Shown one piece after another: positions 1 through 7,610 of a stretch of 64,000 nucleotides of DNA (positions are counted from its first letter, which is position 1; the number at the start of each line of letters is the position of its first letter). The notes below the pieces were generated by a model. That model saw nothing but the letters and a program-made list of their open reading frames with translations, was not told the DNA's origin and searched no databases. The stretch comes from Methylotenera_A sp040079935 (GTDB taxonomy: Bacteria; Pseudomonadota; Gammaproteobacteria; Burkholderiales; Methylophilaceae): the NCBI GenBank assembly GCA_040079935.1, contig JBEBJI010000002.1:124001-188000 (forward strand), in the 5' to 3' direction. A program made the translations under genes and the position numbers.

Positions 1-1
1 G

Positions 2-283
2 CAAAAACTTTCTGAAAAAGGCTATATTTGCAAAACTTTCGAAGGCGAGTTGATATTGGTTTCTATGCCAGGTACGCAGGCAGAAAAATTCACTTTTACC
101 GTGCGCGATAAAAATATAGCCAAAAAAATCAATGAAACGGTGGGAAAAAGAGTGCGTTTACTGTACGAGGAACATAAAGGCATTCCGACCAGCTGCTTTG
201 GCGAAACAGGCTATTTTGTGTACGATGTGCAACTGCTTGATAACCCGAAAGTTGAGATGATACAAAAAAGTGAGCCTCAGTAA
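2..283 (+). CDS. C-terminal part of an unknown conserved protein (5' end outside window)
   Basis: The reading frame is open from base 2 and ends at TAA 281-283, so the gene starts before the window. About 93 residues are visible, beginning QKLSEKGYICKTFEGEL, with no membrane segment in this part. The KGY-x-KT-x-EGEL pattern followed by a small beta-rich domain recalls short N-terminally anchored proteins that databases sometimes mislabel as 6-phosphogluconate dehydrogenase; that is from memory and unsure. An in-frame TTG at 50 could be taken as a start, but the coding continues upstream of it. greB follows after 2 bases, so the two are probably cotranscribed. I assign no function. Confidence 0.7.
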   Translation, partial: QKLSEKGYICKTFEGELILVSMPGTQAEKFTFTVRDKNIAKKINETVGKRVRLLYEEHKGIPTSCFGETGYFVYDVQLLDNPKVEMIQKSEPQ

Positions 284-285
284 GT

Positions 286-798
286 ATGGCGGGTGCGCTT
301 GCCGTTAACGATGAAAAAAATTACATCACGCCACAAGGCTTTGCCGCCTTGCAGGCCGAGTTCCATGCGCTTTATAAAGTAGAACGGCCCGAAGTTGTAA
401 GAACAGTTGCGTGGGCGGCTAGTAATGGAGATAGAAGTGAAAATGGCGATTACATTTACGGCAAGCGTCGCTTGCGCCAGATTGATGGGCGTTGCAAACA
501 TTTGATGAAGCGCATGGATTTGGCTGAAATTGTCGATTCCAGCTTGCAGCAACATCTGGAAAAAGTGTTTTTTGGTGCTTGGGTCACACTTTTTAATTTG
601 AGCGACGATACAGAAGCCACTTATCGCATCGTCGGCAAAGACGAACTCGAGCCGAACAAAGGTTATATTTCGTGGGTATCGCCGCTAGCCAAGGCTATGC
701 TGGGCAAGGGTTTGGGCGATGTGGTAAAAGTGATTACACCCAGCGGCGAAGCTGAATTTGAGGTGATTGATATTCGCTTTAGTGAGTCAGCAACATAA
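286..798 (+). CDS. greB: Transcription elongation factor GreB
   Basis: GreB rescues backtracked RNA polymerase by reaching through the secondary channel and stimulating cleavage of the 3' end of the transcript. The 170 residues fit the family: an N-terminal coiled coil containing the SENGDYIYGKRRLRQID signature (GreB type, with its basic run, rather than GreA), and a C-terminal FKBP-like domain ending in the FEVIDIRF strand. The acidic tip residues lie in the NGDRSENGD loop. ATG 286 follows the preceding stop by 2 bases. The protein begins with about ten extra residues before the conserved YITPQGF segment. Confidence 0.95.
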   Translation: MAGALAVNDEKNYITPQGFAALQAEFHALYKVERPEVVRTVAWAASNGDRSENGDYIYGKRRLRQIDGRCKHLMKRMDLAEIVDSSLQQHLEKVFFGAWVTLFNLSDDTEATYRIVGKDELEPNKGYISWVSPLAKAMLGKGLGDVVKVITPSGEAEFEVIDIRFSESAT

Positions 799-838
799 TC
801 ACTTGAACTTAAAGATTAATTTTACTATCATAGGTTGT

Positions 839-1177
839 ATGAAAAGACTGATTTGCCTATTCTTAATGCTTTGGTTTCCCTTGTTTATGGGCTCCGCTTG
901 GGCAATGAATATGCAAATGCAGCTTGAAAAACAGCAAGTGCAGATGTCACAAAAGTCGAGCATGAGCTGCCATAAGAGCTCAGGTAAATCACAACAAAAT
1001 CAAACACATAAATGCGCCGTGTGCGGTATGTGTGCATTGGTAAATGGCGCCGCTAACTTCAATACAGCACCTGTTTTAAACTTGGCTTTCAGCCAATCTC
1101 CTGCGCCACAGTTTTTTTACGTGGCATTCACCTCGCAAGATTATCCTCCCAGTTATAAACCACCAATATTAGTTTAA
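839..1177 (+). CDS. Small secreted Cys/His/Met-rich protein, possibly DUF2946-like
   Basis: This is a 112-residue protein with a clear signal peptide (KR followed by a hydrophobic run ending near GSAWA). The mature part begins Met-rich (MNMQMQL), then carries MSCHKSS and the cluster HKCAVCGMC, all soft-metal ligands. The tail PPSYKPP resembles the end of DUF2946-type proteins, but the match is tentative. I chose ATG 839 because the signal peptide starts there; an upstream in-frame start at 767 lies inside greB. It opens the metal-handling operon that runs to 5799, so a periplasmic copper-binding or sensing role is an inference from context. Confidence 0.7.
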   Translation: MKRLICLFLMLWFPLFMGSAWAMNMQMQLEKQQVQMSQKSSMSCHKSSGKSQQNQTHKCAVCGMCALVNGAANFNTAPVLNLAFSQSPAPQFFYVAFTSQDYPPSYKPPILV

Positions 1178-1229
1178 AAATCAGGGCCAAATTGCGCCCA
1201 AAATTTTTGAATTTATTTGGAGGTTTTTC

Positions 1230-1892
1230 ATGTTTGATAAGACAGTTTTTAAGCAACTAGCCGTTGCAATTTCTATCTTGCCATCTGCTCTGCAAGTCAA
1301 TGCTGCTGCGCTGATGGGCTTTGAAGATAGTGCCATGTTGATGACCGAAATCGGGCGATATAATCAAGAGTTAATGCTCAATTATTCGCCCGAAGTTGGC
1401 CATGCGTTTGGCTTGGAAGTGATGCGCATGTCGGGCAAAAACGAGGATGCAACTACGCTGGCTGGCATCAATTATACGGGCTTGATTAAGCGTTGGAACA
1501 TGCCTGCCGCCCAAGCCAATGTTTGGTTTAACGGCAGCATTGGCGAGGCGCACGGGCTATATTCCGGCTTAAGTTATACGCCAAGTTTGCAGTTTGATTA
1601 CGAAACAACACGGTTGTATTTTTTAGCTAAAACGCGGCTCATTCGCGCGCCGCATATGAATTACGACACCGCTGCGATTCAAGCGGGATTCTCGTTTTAT
1701 GATGCAGGCTTTGATGAAACGCAGCCCTGGTTTGTACTCGAAGCAAAAACCATGCGCAACACCGAACCCGCTTTGCAAATTACGCCAGCCTTACGGCTAA
1801 TCAACAAAAATTATTTTTTAGAGTTGGGTGTGACCAATCCGTTTGATAAAAACGAGCGCACGCCACGACTTAACTTGATGTTTGTATTTTAA
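1230..1892 (+). CDS. Unrecognised outer-membrane-type beta-rich protein in metal operon
   Basis: This is a 220-residue protein preceded by a strong GGAGG ribosome site (about 1219-1223). The N-terminus looks like a signal peptide ending near VNAAA. The rest alternates polar and aromatic residues in short strands and ends in LMFVF with a terminal phenylalanine, typical of outer-membrane beta-barrel proteins recognised by the BAM machinery. I do not recognise a family; it lacks the Met/His-rich head of CopB. Its place between a Cys/His secreted protein and an HMA protein suggests a role in metal passage or sensing at the outer membrane. That is inference only. Confidence 0.75.
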   Translation: MFDKTVFKQLAVAISILPSALQVNAAALMGFEDSAMLMTEIGRYNQELMLNYSPEVGHAFGLEVMRMSGKNEDATTLAGINYTGLIKRWNMPAAQANVWFNGSIGEAHGLYSGLSYTPSLQFDYETTRLYFLAKTRLIRAPHMNYDTAAIQAGFSFYDAGFDETQPWFVLEAKTMRNTEPALQITPALRLINKNYFLELGVTNPFDKNERTPRLNLMFVF

Positions 1893-1911
1893 ATTTTATA
1901 AAGGAATTACC

Positions 1912-2241
1912 ATGAAAGTATTATTAGCAATTTTAGTATCATTTTTAGTGTCAATGCCCGCTTTCGCGGTTACTAGCATCAAGGCCGAAGTTAACGGCAT
2001 GGTGTGCGCGTTTTGCGCCAAAGGCATCGAGAAAAAACTTAAAGCGCTGCCAGAAGGTCAGGGTACTTACGTCGATTTAAAAAGTCGTGTTGTAGTATTA
2101 GAGCTTAAAGATGGCCTTGACGTATCGTTAGAGAAATTCACTAAAATTATCAAAGATGCGGGGTACAGCGTGCGCAAGGTAGGTAAAGTCGAACAATCCG
2201 CGGCGGAAATTAAGGAAGAAGTTGCGAAAGGTGCAAAATAA
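1912..2241 (+). CDS. Periplasmic heavy-metal-associated (HMA) protein, MerP-like
   Basis: The 109-residue protein has a signal peptide ending near MPAFA and one HMA ferredoxin-like domain. The metal-binding motif is GMVCAFCAKGIEKKL, a Cys-x2-Cys as in MerP, CopZ and the N-terminal domains of metal ATPases. I chose ATG 1912 rather than the upstream 1882 because it follows AAAGGA and begins the signal peptide. The stop overlaps the next start by one base (TAATG), so it is translationally coupled to the MerT-like protein, as in mer-type import pairs. The metal is not determined by sequence; the multicopper oxidase downstream argues for copper. Confidence 0.88.
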   Translation: MKVLLAILVSFLVSMPAFAVTSIKAEVNGMVCAFCAKGIEKKLKALPEGQGTYVDLKSRVVVLELKDGLDVSLEKFTKIIKDAGYSVRKVGKVEQSAAEIKEEVAKGAK

Positions 2242-2636
2242 TGGCGGCAGATATCGACTTATTGGCTGTTAAAACCGTGCAAAAGGCGAACATTCTCTCG
2301 CTCTTCACTAGCGGCTCGACCCTTATTTGTTGTGCCTTGCCAGCCACTTTAGTGGCGATAGGCTCGGCCGCAACATTGGCGAGTTTAGTTTCTAACTTTC
2401 CACAATTAATATGGATAAGCGAGGATAAAGGTTTGGTGTTTGGTTTAGCAGGTGCAATGTTATCGATTGCAGGTTATTTGCAATGGCGGGCACGCAATGC
2501 GCCTTGCCCCGCAGACGCGCAATTGGCAGTGGTTTGTGCAAAAGCGCGTAAAAACGCGCTACGCATTTATTGGCTATCGGTTGCAATTTTTGGTGTGGGT
2601 GTATTTTTTGCGTTTGTTGCACCATTTTTAGTTTAA
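2241..2636 (+). CDS. MerT-like inner-membrane metal transport protein
   Basis: This 131-residue membrane protein has three likely membrane spans (around residues 18-50, 65-82 and 105-130). The first contains an adjacent cysteine pair in STLICCALPATL, the position where MerT binds a metal passed from MerP. A second cysteine pair (CPADAQLAVVC) lies in the loop before the last span, comparable to the cytoplasmic cysteines of MerT. It directly follows the HMA protein with a one-base overlap. No mercuric reductase is present, so mercury detoxification is unlikely. Transfer of copper or another soft metal is inferred. Confidence 0.75.
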   Translation: MAADIDLLAVKTVQKANILSLFTSGSTLICCALPATLVAIGSAATLASLVSNFPQLIWISEDKGLVFGLAGAMLSIAGYLQWRARNAPCPADAQLAVVCAKARKNALRIYWLSVAIFGVGVFFAFVAPFLV

Positions 2637-2648
2637 TGAAAGATGATT

Positions 2649-4016
2649 ATGTTAGTAAATAAATCACAGTTAATTGCCTTGTTGTTACCTTTGATGCTGG
2701 TGGGTTGCGCCACGTTTAGCTCCGATGGTGGTTTTGGTGCGGTAGAAAAAACTACGCAAAATTATATTAAGCAAAAAACTGTCTGGGCGACCTCAGAAGC
2801 GCAAAGAACGGCTAGTGCACAACAAGCAACTGCAATGTTAGAGAAGCCACTTAGTGTTGACGATGCTGTGCAGGTGGCGTTACTTAACAATGCTCAATTA
2901 CAAGCTGATTATTATCAGCTACAAATTGCAGAGGCGGATATGGTGCAGGCAGGACGCTTGCCTAATCCATCATTTTCTATGCTGTTTGCCAGAAATAATG
3001 GTGATTATAAAATTGAGCAGGTTGTCACCTTGAATATTTTGGCGTTATTTACCATACCAAAAGCCACGGAGATTGAGAAGAAACGTTTTGCTGCAGCACA
3101 AAATACGGCCACTTTGAGGGTGTTAGAGTTGGCATATCAAACTAGAAACGCCTACATTAACGCGTTAGCAGCGACCGAAAGTGTGAACTACCTCGAGAAA
3201 GTTAAACGAACGGCAGAAGCCACTACTGAGCTTGCCAAACGCATGAATCAAGCTGGAAATTGGAGCGCGCTCGACCAAGCGCGTGAGCAAAGTTTTTATG
3301 CAGATGCAACCATTGACCTCGCGCGTGCAGAGAATCAATGTGTGCAAATGGAAGAAAATCTTACGCAGTTGTTAGGCTTAAAAAATCGCTCAGACTTTAA
3401 GTTACCTGAACGACTGCCAGACTTGCCTAAATCGAGTGAATCGCTGAAACAAGTTAGCGCTGAGGATTTTTCTAAACGCTTGGATTTGCAACAGACGAAA
3501 GAAAATACCGAAGCGCTGGCACTGCAGCTAGGATTAACAAAAGCCACACGTTTTGTGAATGTGTTGGAGTTGGGCCCTGCGAGAGTGTTAGAAGGCAGAC
3601 GTGGTGAGTCTTATAAAAAAGGATTCTCAATTGGATTTGAATTGCCTATTTTTGACTGGGGAGCTGCTAGGGTAAAGCGTGCCGAGGCTACTTATATGCA
3701 AGCAGTGAATGAGGCTAAAGCTAATGCGATTACCGCTGCATCAGAGGTGCGCGGTAGCTACAACCAGTATCTGAGCAGTTTCGAACTTGCTAAACAGTAT
3801 CGCGACGAAATTGTGCCGTTACGCAAACGTATTTTGCAAGAAAATCAGCTACGATATAACGGCATGCTGATTGGACCTTTTGAATTGCTTGCAGATGCGC
3901 GTGCGCAAGTGTTGAGTGTGAATAGTTACTTAGAAGCTTTGCGAGATTTTTGGCTGGCAGAGAGTAACTTGGACATGTCGCTAATAGGTAAGCCACTGAA
4001 TGCAGGAGAGTTTTAA
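2649..4016 (+). CDS. TolC-family outer-membrane lipoprotein
   Basis: This is a 455-residue outer-membrane efflux protein. The N-terminus carries a lipobox (LMLVGCATF), so the mature protein is lipid-anchored at that cysteine. Two TolC repeats are visible: long helical stretches such as AVQVALLNNAQLQADYYQLQ and a second half around ALALQLGLTK to the end, with the usual ALYEV-like and NLP-like positions diverged. ATG 2649 fits TGAAAG at 2637-2642 with a spacing of six; ATG 2643 in the same frame is possible. In CusCBA-type systems this role is the exit duct, but no RND pump or adaptor is encoded nearby. Confidence 0.85.
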   Translation: MLVNKSQLIALLLPLMLVGCATFSSDGGFGAVEKTTQNYIKQKTVWATSEAQRTASAQQATAMLEKPLSVDDAVQVALLNNAQLQADYYQLQIAEADMVQAGRLPNPSFSMLFARNNGDYKIEQVVTLNILALFTIPKATEIEKKRFAAAQNTATLRVLELAYQTRNAYINALAATESVNYLEKVKRTAEATTELAKRMNQAGNWSALDQAREQSFYADATIDLARAENQCVQMEENLTQLLGLKNRSDFKLPERLPDLPKSSESLKQVSAEDFSKRLDLQQTKENTEALALQLGLTKATRFVNVLELGPARVLEGRRGESYKKGFSIGFELPIFDWGAARVKRAEATYMQAVNEAKANAITAASEVRGSYNQYLSSFELAKQYRDEIVPLRKRILQENQLRYNGMLIGPFELLADARAQVLSVNSYLEALRDFWLAESNLDMSLIGKPLNAGEF

Positions 4017-4017
4017 T

Positions 4018-5421
4018 ATGTTAAGTCGCAGAAATTTTTTGCAGTTATCGGGTGCTGCCATCGCCATGAGCGCAGTCAGCAAGGCATCTTTGGCAGGCAT
4101 CCCTGAGCTAGTGAGCGTTGATAACGCAAATACACAGCCACTTTTAATGCCTGAAACAGGAAGACCATATCACCCAGTCGCCACACTGAATGGCTGGAGC
4201 TTGCCCTGGCGCATGAGCAATAGTGTTAAAGAGTTCCACTTAGTGGCTGAACCAGTTAAACGTGAGGTTGCGCCAGGCATGATTGCTTATTTATGGGGTT
4301 ATAACGGTCAAAGCCCAGGTCCCACGATTGAGGTGGTAGAAGGTGACCGCGTACGTATTTTTGTGACAAATAAATTGTCAGAAAAAACCAGTGTCCATTG
4401 GCATGGGCAGCGTTTACCCAATGGCATGGATGGGGTGAGCGGGCTGACGCAACCGCCGATTCTACCTGGGAAAACCTATGTCTATGAGTTTGAAGCTAAG
4501 CGTGCTGGCACATTTATGTATCATCCTCACGCAGATGAAATGACGCAAATGGCAATGGGTATGATGGGATCTTGGATTACGCATCCGAAAAATCAAAAAA
4601 TTATGCAGGTGGACAGAGATTATGTTTTTTTACTTAACGCTTATGACATAGAGCCCGGCAGTTACAAGCCTAAAACCAATACCATGTTGAATTTTAATTT
4701 ATGGACATTCAACAGCCGAGTTTTCCCTGGCATTTCATCACTTGTCGCCAAGCAAGGTGAAAAGATGCGTATTCGTGTGGGCAATCTTACTATGACCAAT
4801 CATCCCATTCATTTGCATGGACACGAATTTGAAGTAACAGGTACGGACGGAGGTTGGATACCAAAATCTGCACGTTGGCCAGAAGTGACCACAGATATTG
4901 CAGTTGGCCAAATGCGAGTAATTGAATTATTGGCAAACGAGCCTGGTGATTGGTCGCTACACTGCCATAAATCGCATCACACCATGAACGCAATGGGACA
5001 CGATGTGCCGAATATGATTGGCGTTAGCCAAGACAGTATTGCAGAGCAATTTTCCAAACTCGTGCCAGAGTATATGAGCATGGGTGAAACTGGCATGGCG
5101 GAAATGAGTGAGATGGCTGATATGATGCCGATGCCGCTTCCTGAAAACACTTTGCCCATGATGACTGGCAAGGGGCAGTTTGGAGCCATTGACATGGGGG
5201 GCATGTTCACTACGCTGAAAGTGCGCAAGGATATACCCAAAAATAGCTATGCAGACCCAGGCCATTATCAGCAACCAAAAGGAAGTGCTGCATATGAGTG
5301 GAAGGGACAAAGCGCTATGCCTGACGAGATAAGCGCACCGAAACTTAAGCAACAAAATAATCAGCCAGAAGTTGAGTTTAAGGTCAAAAAGCCTGATACT
5401 GCATCTGGACATAATCACTAG
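4018..5421 (+). CDS. Tat-exported multicopper oxidase, CopA-like
   Basis: This is a 467-residue multicopper oxidase, probably detoxifying Cu(I) in the periplasm. A Tat signal (SRRNFLQLSGAA) starts at ATG 4018, ten bases after AGGAGA and one base after the preceding stop. The copper motifs are all present in order: HWHGQRLPNGMDG, YHPHADEM, HPIHLHGHEFEVTG, and HCHKSHHTMNAM with a methionine axial ligand. After the last cupredoxin domain comes a Met-rich segment (MSMGETGMAEMSEMADMMPM) and a His tail (SGHNH), both typical of copper-resistance oxidases. It is shorter than classical CopA (about 600 residues) because the Met-rich linker is reduced. Confidence 0.92.
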   Translation: MLSRRNFLQLSGAAIAMSAVSKASLAGIPELVSVDNANTQPLLMPETGRPYHPVATLNGWSLPWRMSNSVKEFHLVAEPVKREVAPGMIAYLWGYNGQSPGPTIEVVEGDRVRIFVTNKLSEKTSVHWHGQRLPNGMDGVSGLTQPPILPGKTYVYEFEAKRAGTFMYHPHADEMTQMAMGMMGSWITHPKNQKIMQVDRDYVFLLNAYDIEPGSYKPKTNTMLNFNLWTFNSRVFPGISSLVAKQGEKMRIRVGNLTMTNHPIHLHGHEFEVTGTDGGWIPKSARWPEVTTDIAVGQMRVIELLANEPGDWSLHCHKSHHTMNAMGHDVPNMIGVSQDSIAEQFSKLVPEYMSMGETGMAEMSEMADMMPMPLPENTLPMMTGKGQFGAIDMGGMFTTLKVRKDIPKNSYADPGHYQQPKGSAAYEWKGQSAMPDEISAPKLKQQNNQPEVEFKVKKPDTASGHNH

Positions 5422-5448
5422 CATAGGTTACTGAAAGTAAGGTTAATT

Positions 5449-5799
5449 ATGAAATTTATCATCATAAAATATTTTATCACTGCAGCTGTGGTGGTCGTAG
5501 TTTCGGAGTTCGCCAAAGCTAATGACAAGCTCGGTGGGCTGATAGCTGCATTGCCGCTTGTAACGGTGCTAGCGTTGATTTGGCTATATGTTGAAGACCA
5601 GCCTGTCAGCAAAATCGCCAATCATGCGTATTACACGTTTTGGTATGTTATTCCTACGTTACCGATGTTTTTGCTGTTTCCATATCTGTTGCCGAAACTG
5701 GGCTTTTGGCCAACTTTATTGAGTTGTATTGCGTTCACTTTGGTGATTTTTTATGTGTATGCACATGTACTAAAAAACTTTGGTATTAATCTGCTTTGA
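5449..5799 (+). CDS. DUF3147-family small membrane protein
   Basis: This 116-residue protein is mostly hydrophobic, with four probable membrane spans (residues 4-20, 28-46, 62-82 and 88-106). The pattern KYFITAAVVVVVSEFAK ... LGGLIAALPLVTVLALIWLYVE matches my memory of the DUF3147 family, whose function is unknown. It lies 27 bases after the multicopper oxidase and ends the metal operon. The next gene (earP) starts inside its stop codon, so the metal operon may read through into earP-efp. A transport or membrane-stress role is possible but nothing in the sequence proves it. Confidence 0.75.
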   Translation: MKFIIIKYFITAAVVVVVSEFAKANDKLGGLIAALPLVTVLALIWLYVEDQPVSKIANHAYYTFWYVIPTLPMFLLFPYLLPKLGFWPTLLSCIAFTLVIFYVYAHVLKNFGINLL

Positions 5800-6911
5800 C
5801 TGATTTTGCTTTAAAACCTCGCTGGGATATCTTTTGCAAAATCGTCGATAACTTTGGCGATATTGGCGTGTGTTGGCGGCTGGCGAGGCAATTGCAAAGC
5901 GAACATGATTTGCAAGTTCGGCTTTGGATCGATGATTTAGGCGTTGCGCAAGCAATTATTTCTAGTTTAGATACTGAAAAAAACGTACAAATGTGCGGCG
6001 AAATTAGTATTTTAAAATGGAATGCTGAAACTGATTTTAGCCAAGCGAGCGACGTGGTGATTGAAACGTTTGCATGTGGCTTACCGCCTGCTTATTTGGT
6101 GGCGATGGAGCAGCAAAAATCTAAATGGGTGAATTTGGAATATTTATCTGCTGAGTTATGGGTGGATAATTTTCACGGCAAGCCTTCGCCACAAGTTTTG
6201 CTAAATTCAGGCAATGATTTAGTGCGACATTTTTATTTTCCTGGGTTTACTGAAGCCACTGGCGGTTTAATTCGGGAGAAGAATATTCTTAGTCGTTATT
6301 CTGATTTTAGTCAGAAGGGCAATGGCGCTTTAAAAATATCGCTATTTTGTTACCCCTATGCGCCAATTCAGCCATTGTTAACTTCACTGGCCGAATCTAA
6401 TCAAGCCATAGATTGTTATGTGTCTGATAACAGTATTTTTTATCAACTAGCTGATTTTTTTGATAAAGATTTAATCAATGTTGGAGACACGCTAACAAAA
6501 GGCAACCTGACTTTGCATGCATTGCCGTTTTTAAGTCAGACAGATTACGACCAACTACTAAACACTTGCGACCTTAATTTTGTGCGTGGCGAAGATAGCT
6601 GGATACGTGCGATTTGGGCAGGAAAGCCGTTTATTTGGCAGCCATATTTGCAAACTGAAAATACGCATATTAAAAAGCTAAAGGCTTTTATAGATATATT
6701 TTATGCAAATTATGAACAAAAAGACATGCTCTGGAAGGCGCATGAATATTGGGCTGCAGAGCATGTTATGCAAGCTGAATTTAATGTGGATTGGCAACAT
6801 TATTTTAATGCACTTGAATCTATTCGTGCATTTACTCAAACACAGGTAAATACTCTAGTGAATCAAACTGACTTGGCTACTAAGTTGGTGATTTTTTGCA
6901 ATAAACTTTAA
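5796..6911 (+). CDS. earP: EarP, EF-P arginine rhamnosyltransferase
   Basis: EarP transfers rhamnose from dTDP-rhamnose to Arg32 of elongation factor P, activating it for polyproline translation. The 371-residue protein begins with the characteristic RWDIFCKIVDNFGDIGVCWRLARQL segment and contains the late FVRGEDSWIRAIWAGKPFIWQPY region that forms the nucleotide-sugar pocket. The only reasonable start is TTG 5796, overlapping the stop of the previous gene (TTGA). efp follows, and its product has the matching Arg32. A 35-bp palindromic element lies in frame at 6728-6762, encoding LWKAHEYWAAEH near the C-terminus. Confidence 0.95.
   Translation: MTDFALKPRWDIFCKIVDNFGDIGVCWRLARQLQSEHDLQVRLWIDDLGVAQAIISSLDTEKNVQMCGEISILKWNAETDFSQASDVVIETFACGLPPAYLVAMEQQKSKWVNLEYLSAELWVDNFHGKPSPQVLLNSGNDLVRHFYFPGFTEATGGLIREKNILSRYSDFSQKGNGALKISLFCYPYAPIQPLLTSLAESNQAIDCYVSDNSIFYQLADFFDKDLINVGDTLTKGNLTLHALPFLSQTDYDQLLNTCDLNFVRGEDSWIRAIWAGKPFIWQPYLQTENTHIKKLKAFIDIFYANYEQKDMLWKAHEYWAAEHVMQAEFNVDWQHYFNALESIRAFTQTQVNTLVNQTDLATKLVIFCNKL
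6728..6762 (-). repeat. 35-bp palindromic element, copy inside earP
   Basis: Read on the minus strand: arm GCTCTGCAGCCC, loop AATATTCATGC, arm GCCTTCCAGAGC. Read in the same orientation, it matches the copy in the ABC-F gene (16092-16126) at 31 of 35 positions, although the two lie on opposite strands 9 kb apart. It lies wholly within the earP reading frame without breaking it and replaces or extends a helix near the C-terminus. Confidence 0.8.
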
Positions 6912-6923
6912 CTCGCGTATAAT
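6896..6923 (+). promoter_or_regulatory. Probable sigma-70 promoter for efp
   Basis: TTGCAA at 6896-6901, a 16-base spacer and a perfect TATAAT at 6918-6923 lie across the end of earP. The expected start of transcription is about 6930, giving a leader of roughly 26 bases before the efp ATG at 6956. This would let the abundant EF-P be made independently of earP. Confidence 0.65.
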
Positions 6924-6955
6924 GCGCGCTTCACAAATATTTAAAGATTTTAGCG

Positions 6956-7516
6956 ATGAAAACAGCTCAAGAACTCCGCGCAGGTAACGTGATTATGGTC
7001 GATGGCACGCCATTAGTCGTGGTAAAAGCCGAATACAACAAATCTGGCCGCAGCACCGCCGTGGTTAAGATGAAATTTAAGAACTTGTTAACAGATGCGC
7101 CAAGCGAGACCATTTACGGCGCAGGTGACAAATTTGACGTCATTGTTTTAGAGAAAAAAGAAGCGACATATTCATATTTCGCAGATCCAACTTACGTGTT
7201 CATGGATTCTGAATACAACCAATATGATGTTGATGCTGAATTTATGGAAGATGCACTGCCGTTTATTGAAGATGGCATGCCAGTGGATATTCGTTTTTAC
7301 GACGGCAAAGCGATTTCTGTTGAGTTGCCAACCACTGTCGTACGTGAAGTAGCTTACACCGAGCCAGCGGTGAAGGGCGACACATCAGGTAAAGTCATGA
7401 AACCAGCTAAATTGGCTTCAGGCTTTGAGATTCCTGTGCCGTTGTTTGTGGCGCAAGGCGACAAAATTGAGATTGATACTAGGACGGGTGAATATAGAAA
7501 TCGCGTTTTGAAATAA
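6956..7516 (+). CDS. efp: Elongation factor P
   Basis: EF-P binds ribosomes stalled on consecutive prolines and promotes peptide bond formation. The 186-residue protein has the three expected beta-barrel domains. The tip of domain I reads YNKSGRSTAVVK and the arginine is residue 32 by direct count, the site of rhamnosylation in the EarP system; EpmA/EpmB systems carry lysine here. The C-terminal IEIDTRTGEYRNRV signature is intact. The gene has its own likely promoter at 6896-6923 and ends at a strong hairpin terminator (7570-7592). Confidence 0.98.
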   Translation: MKTAQELRAGNVIMVDGTPLVVVKAEYNKSGRSTAVVKMKFKNLLTDAPSETIYGAGDKFDVIVLEKKEATYSYFADPTYVFMDSEYNQYDVDAEFMEDALPFIEDGMPVDIRFYDGKAISVELPTTVVREVAYTEPAVKGDTSGKVMKPAKLASGFEIPVPLFVAQGDKIEIDTRTGEYRNRVLK

Positions 7517-7569
7517 GCTATTGAATTAATTAGAAAAGGGCGCGCTTATATTAAGATGCACCCAGATAG

Positions 7570-7592
7570 AAAAGGCGCATTGGGCGCCTTTT
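7570..7592 (+). terminator. Bidirectional intrinsic terminator between efp and the H1-like gene
   Basis: A perfect 9-bp stem (AAAAGGCGC with GCGCCTTTT) encloses the loop ATTGG. The A-tract before the stem and the T-tract after it allow termination on both strands, serving efp (plus) and the convergent histone-like gene that ends at 7611 (minus). Confidence 0.85.
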
Positions 7593-7610
7593 CTACTTGT
7601 GAAAAACTAA

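Noticed and set aside
1288..1320. GCTCTGCAAGTCAATG in the 220-residue protein gene, similar to the left arm and loop start
   Set aside because: The match fails after 16 bases and the region is an ordinary signal peptide end (ALQVNAAAL).
1912..2636. MerP/MerT-like pair as a mercury resistance operon
   Set aside because: No merA, merR or merB is present and the surrounding genes point to copper.
4957..5424. Long minus-strand open frame under the multicopper oxidase
   Set aside because: It is a shadow of the Met/His codons of the real gene, without a ribosome site or plausible protein.
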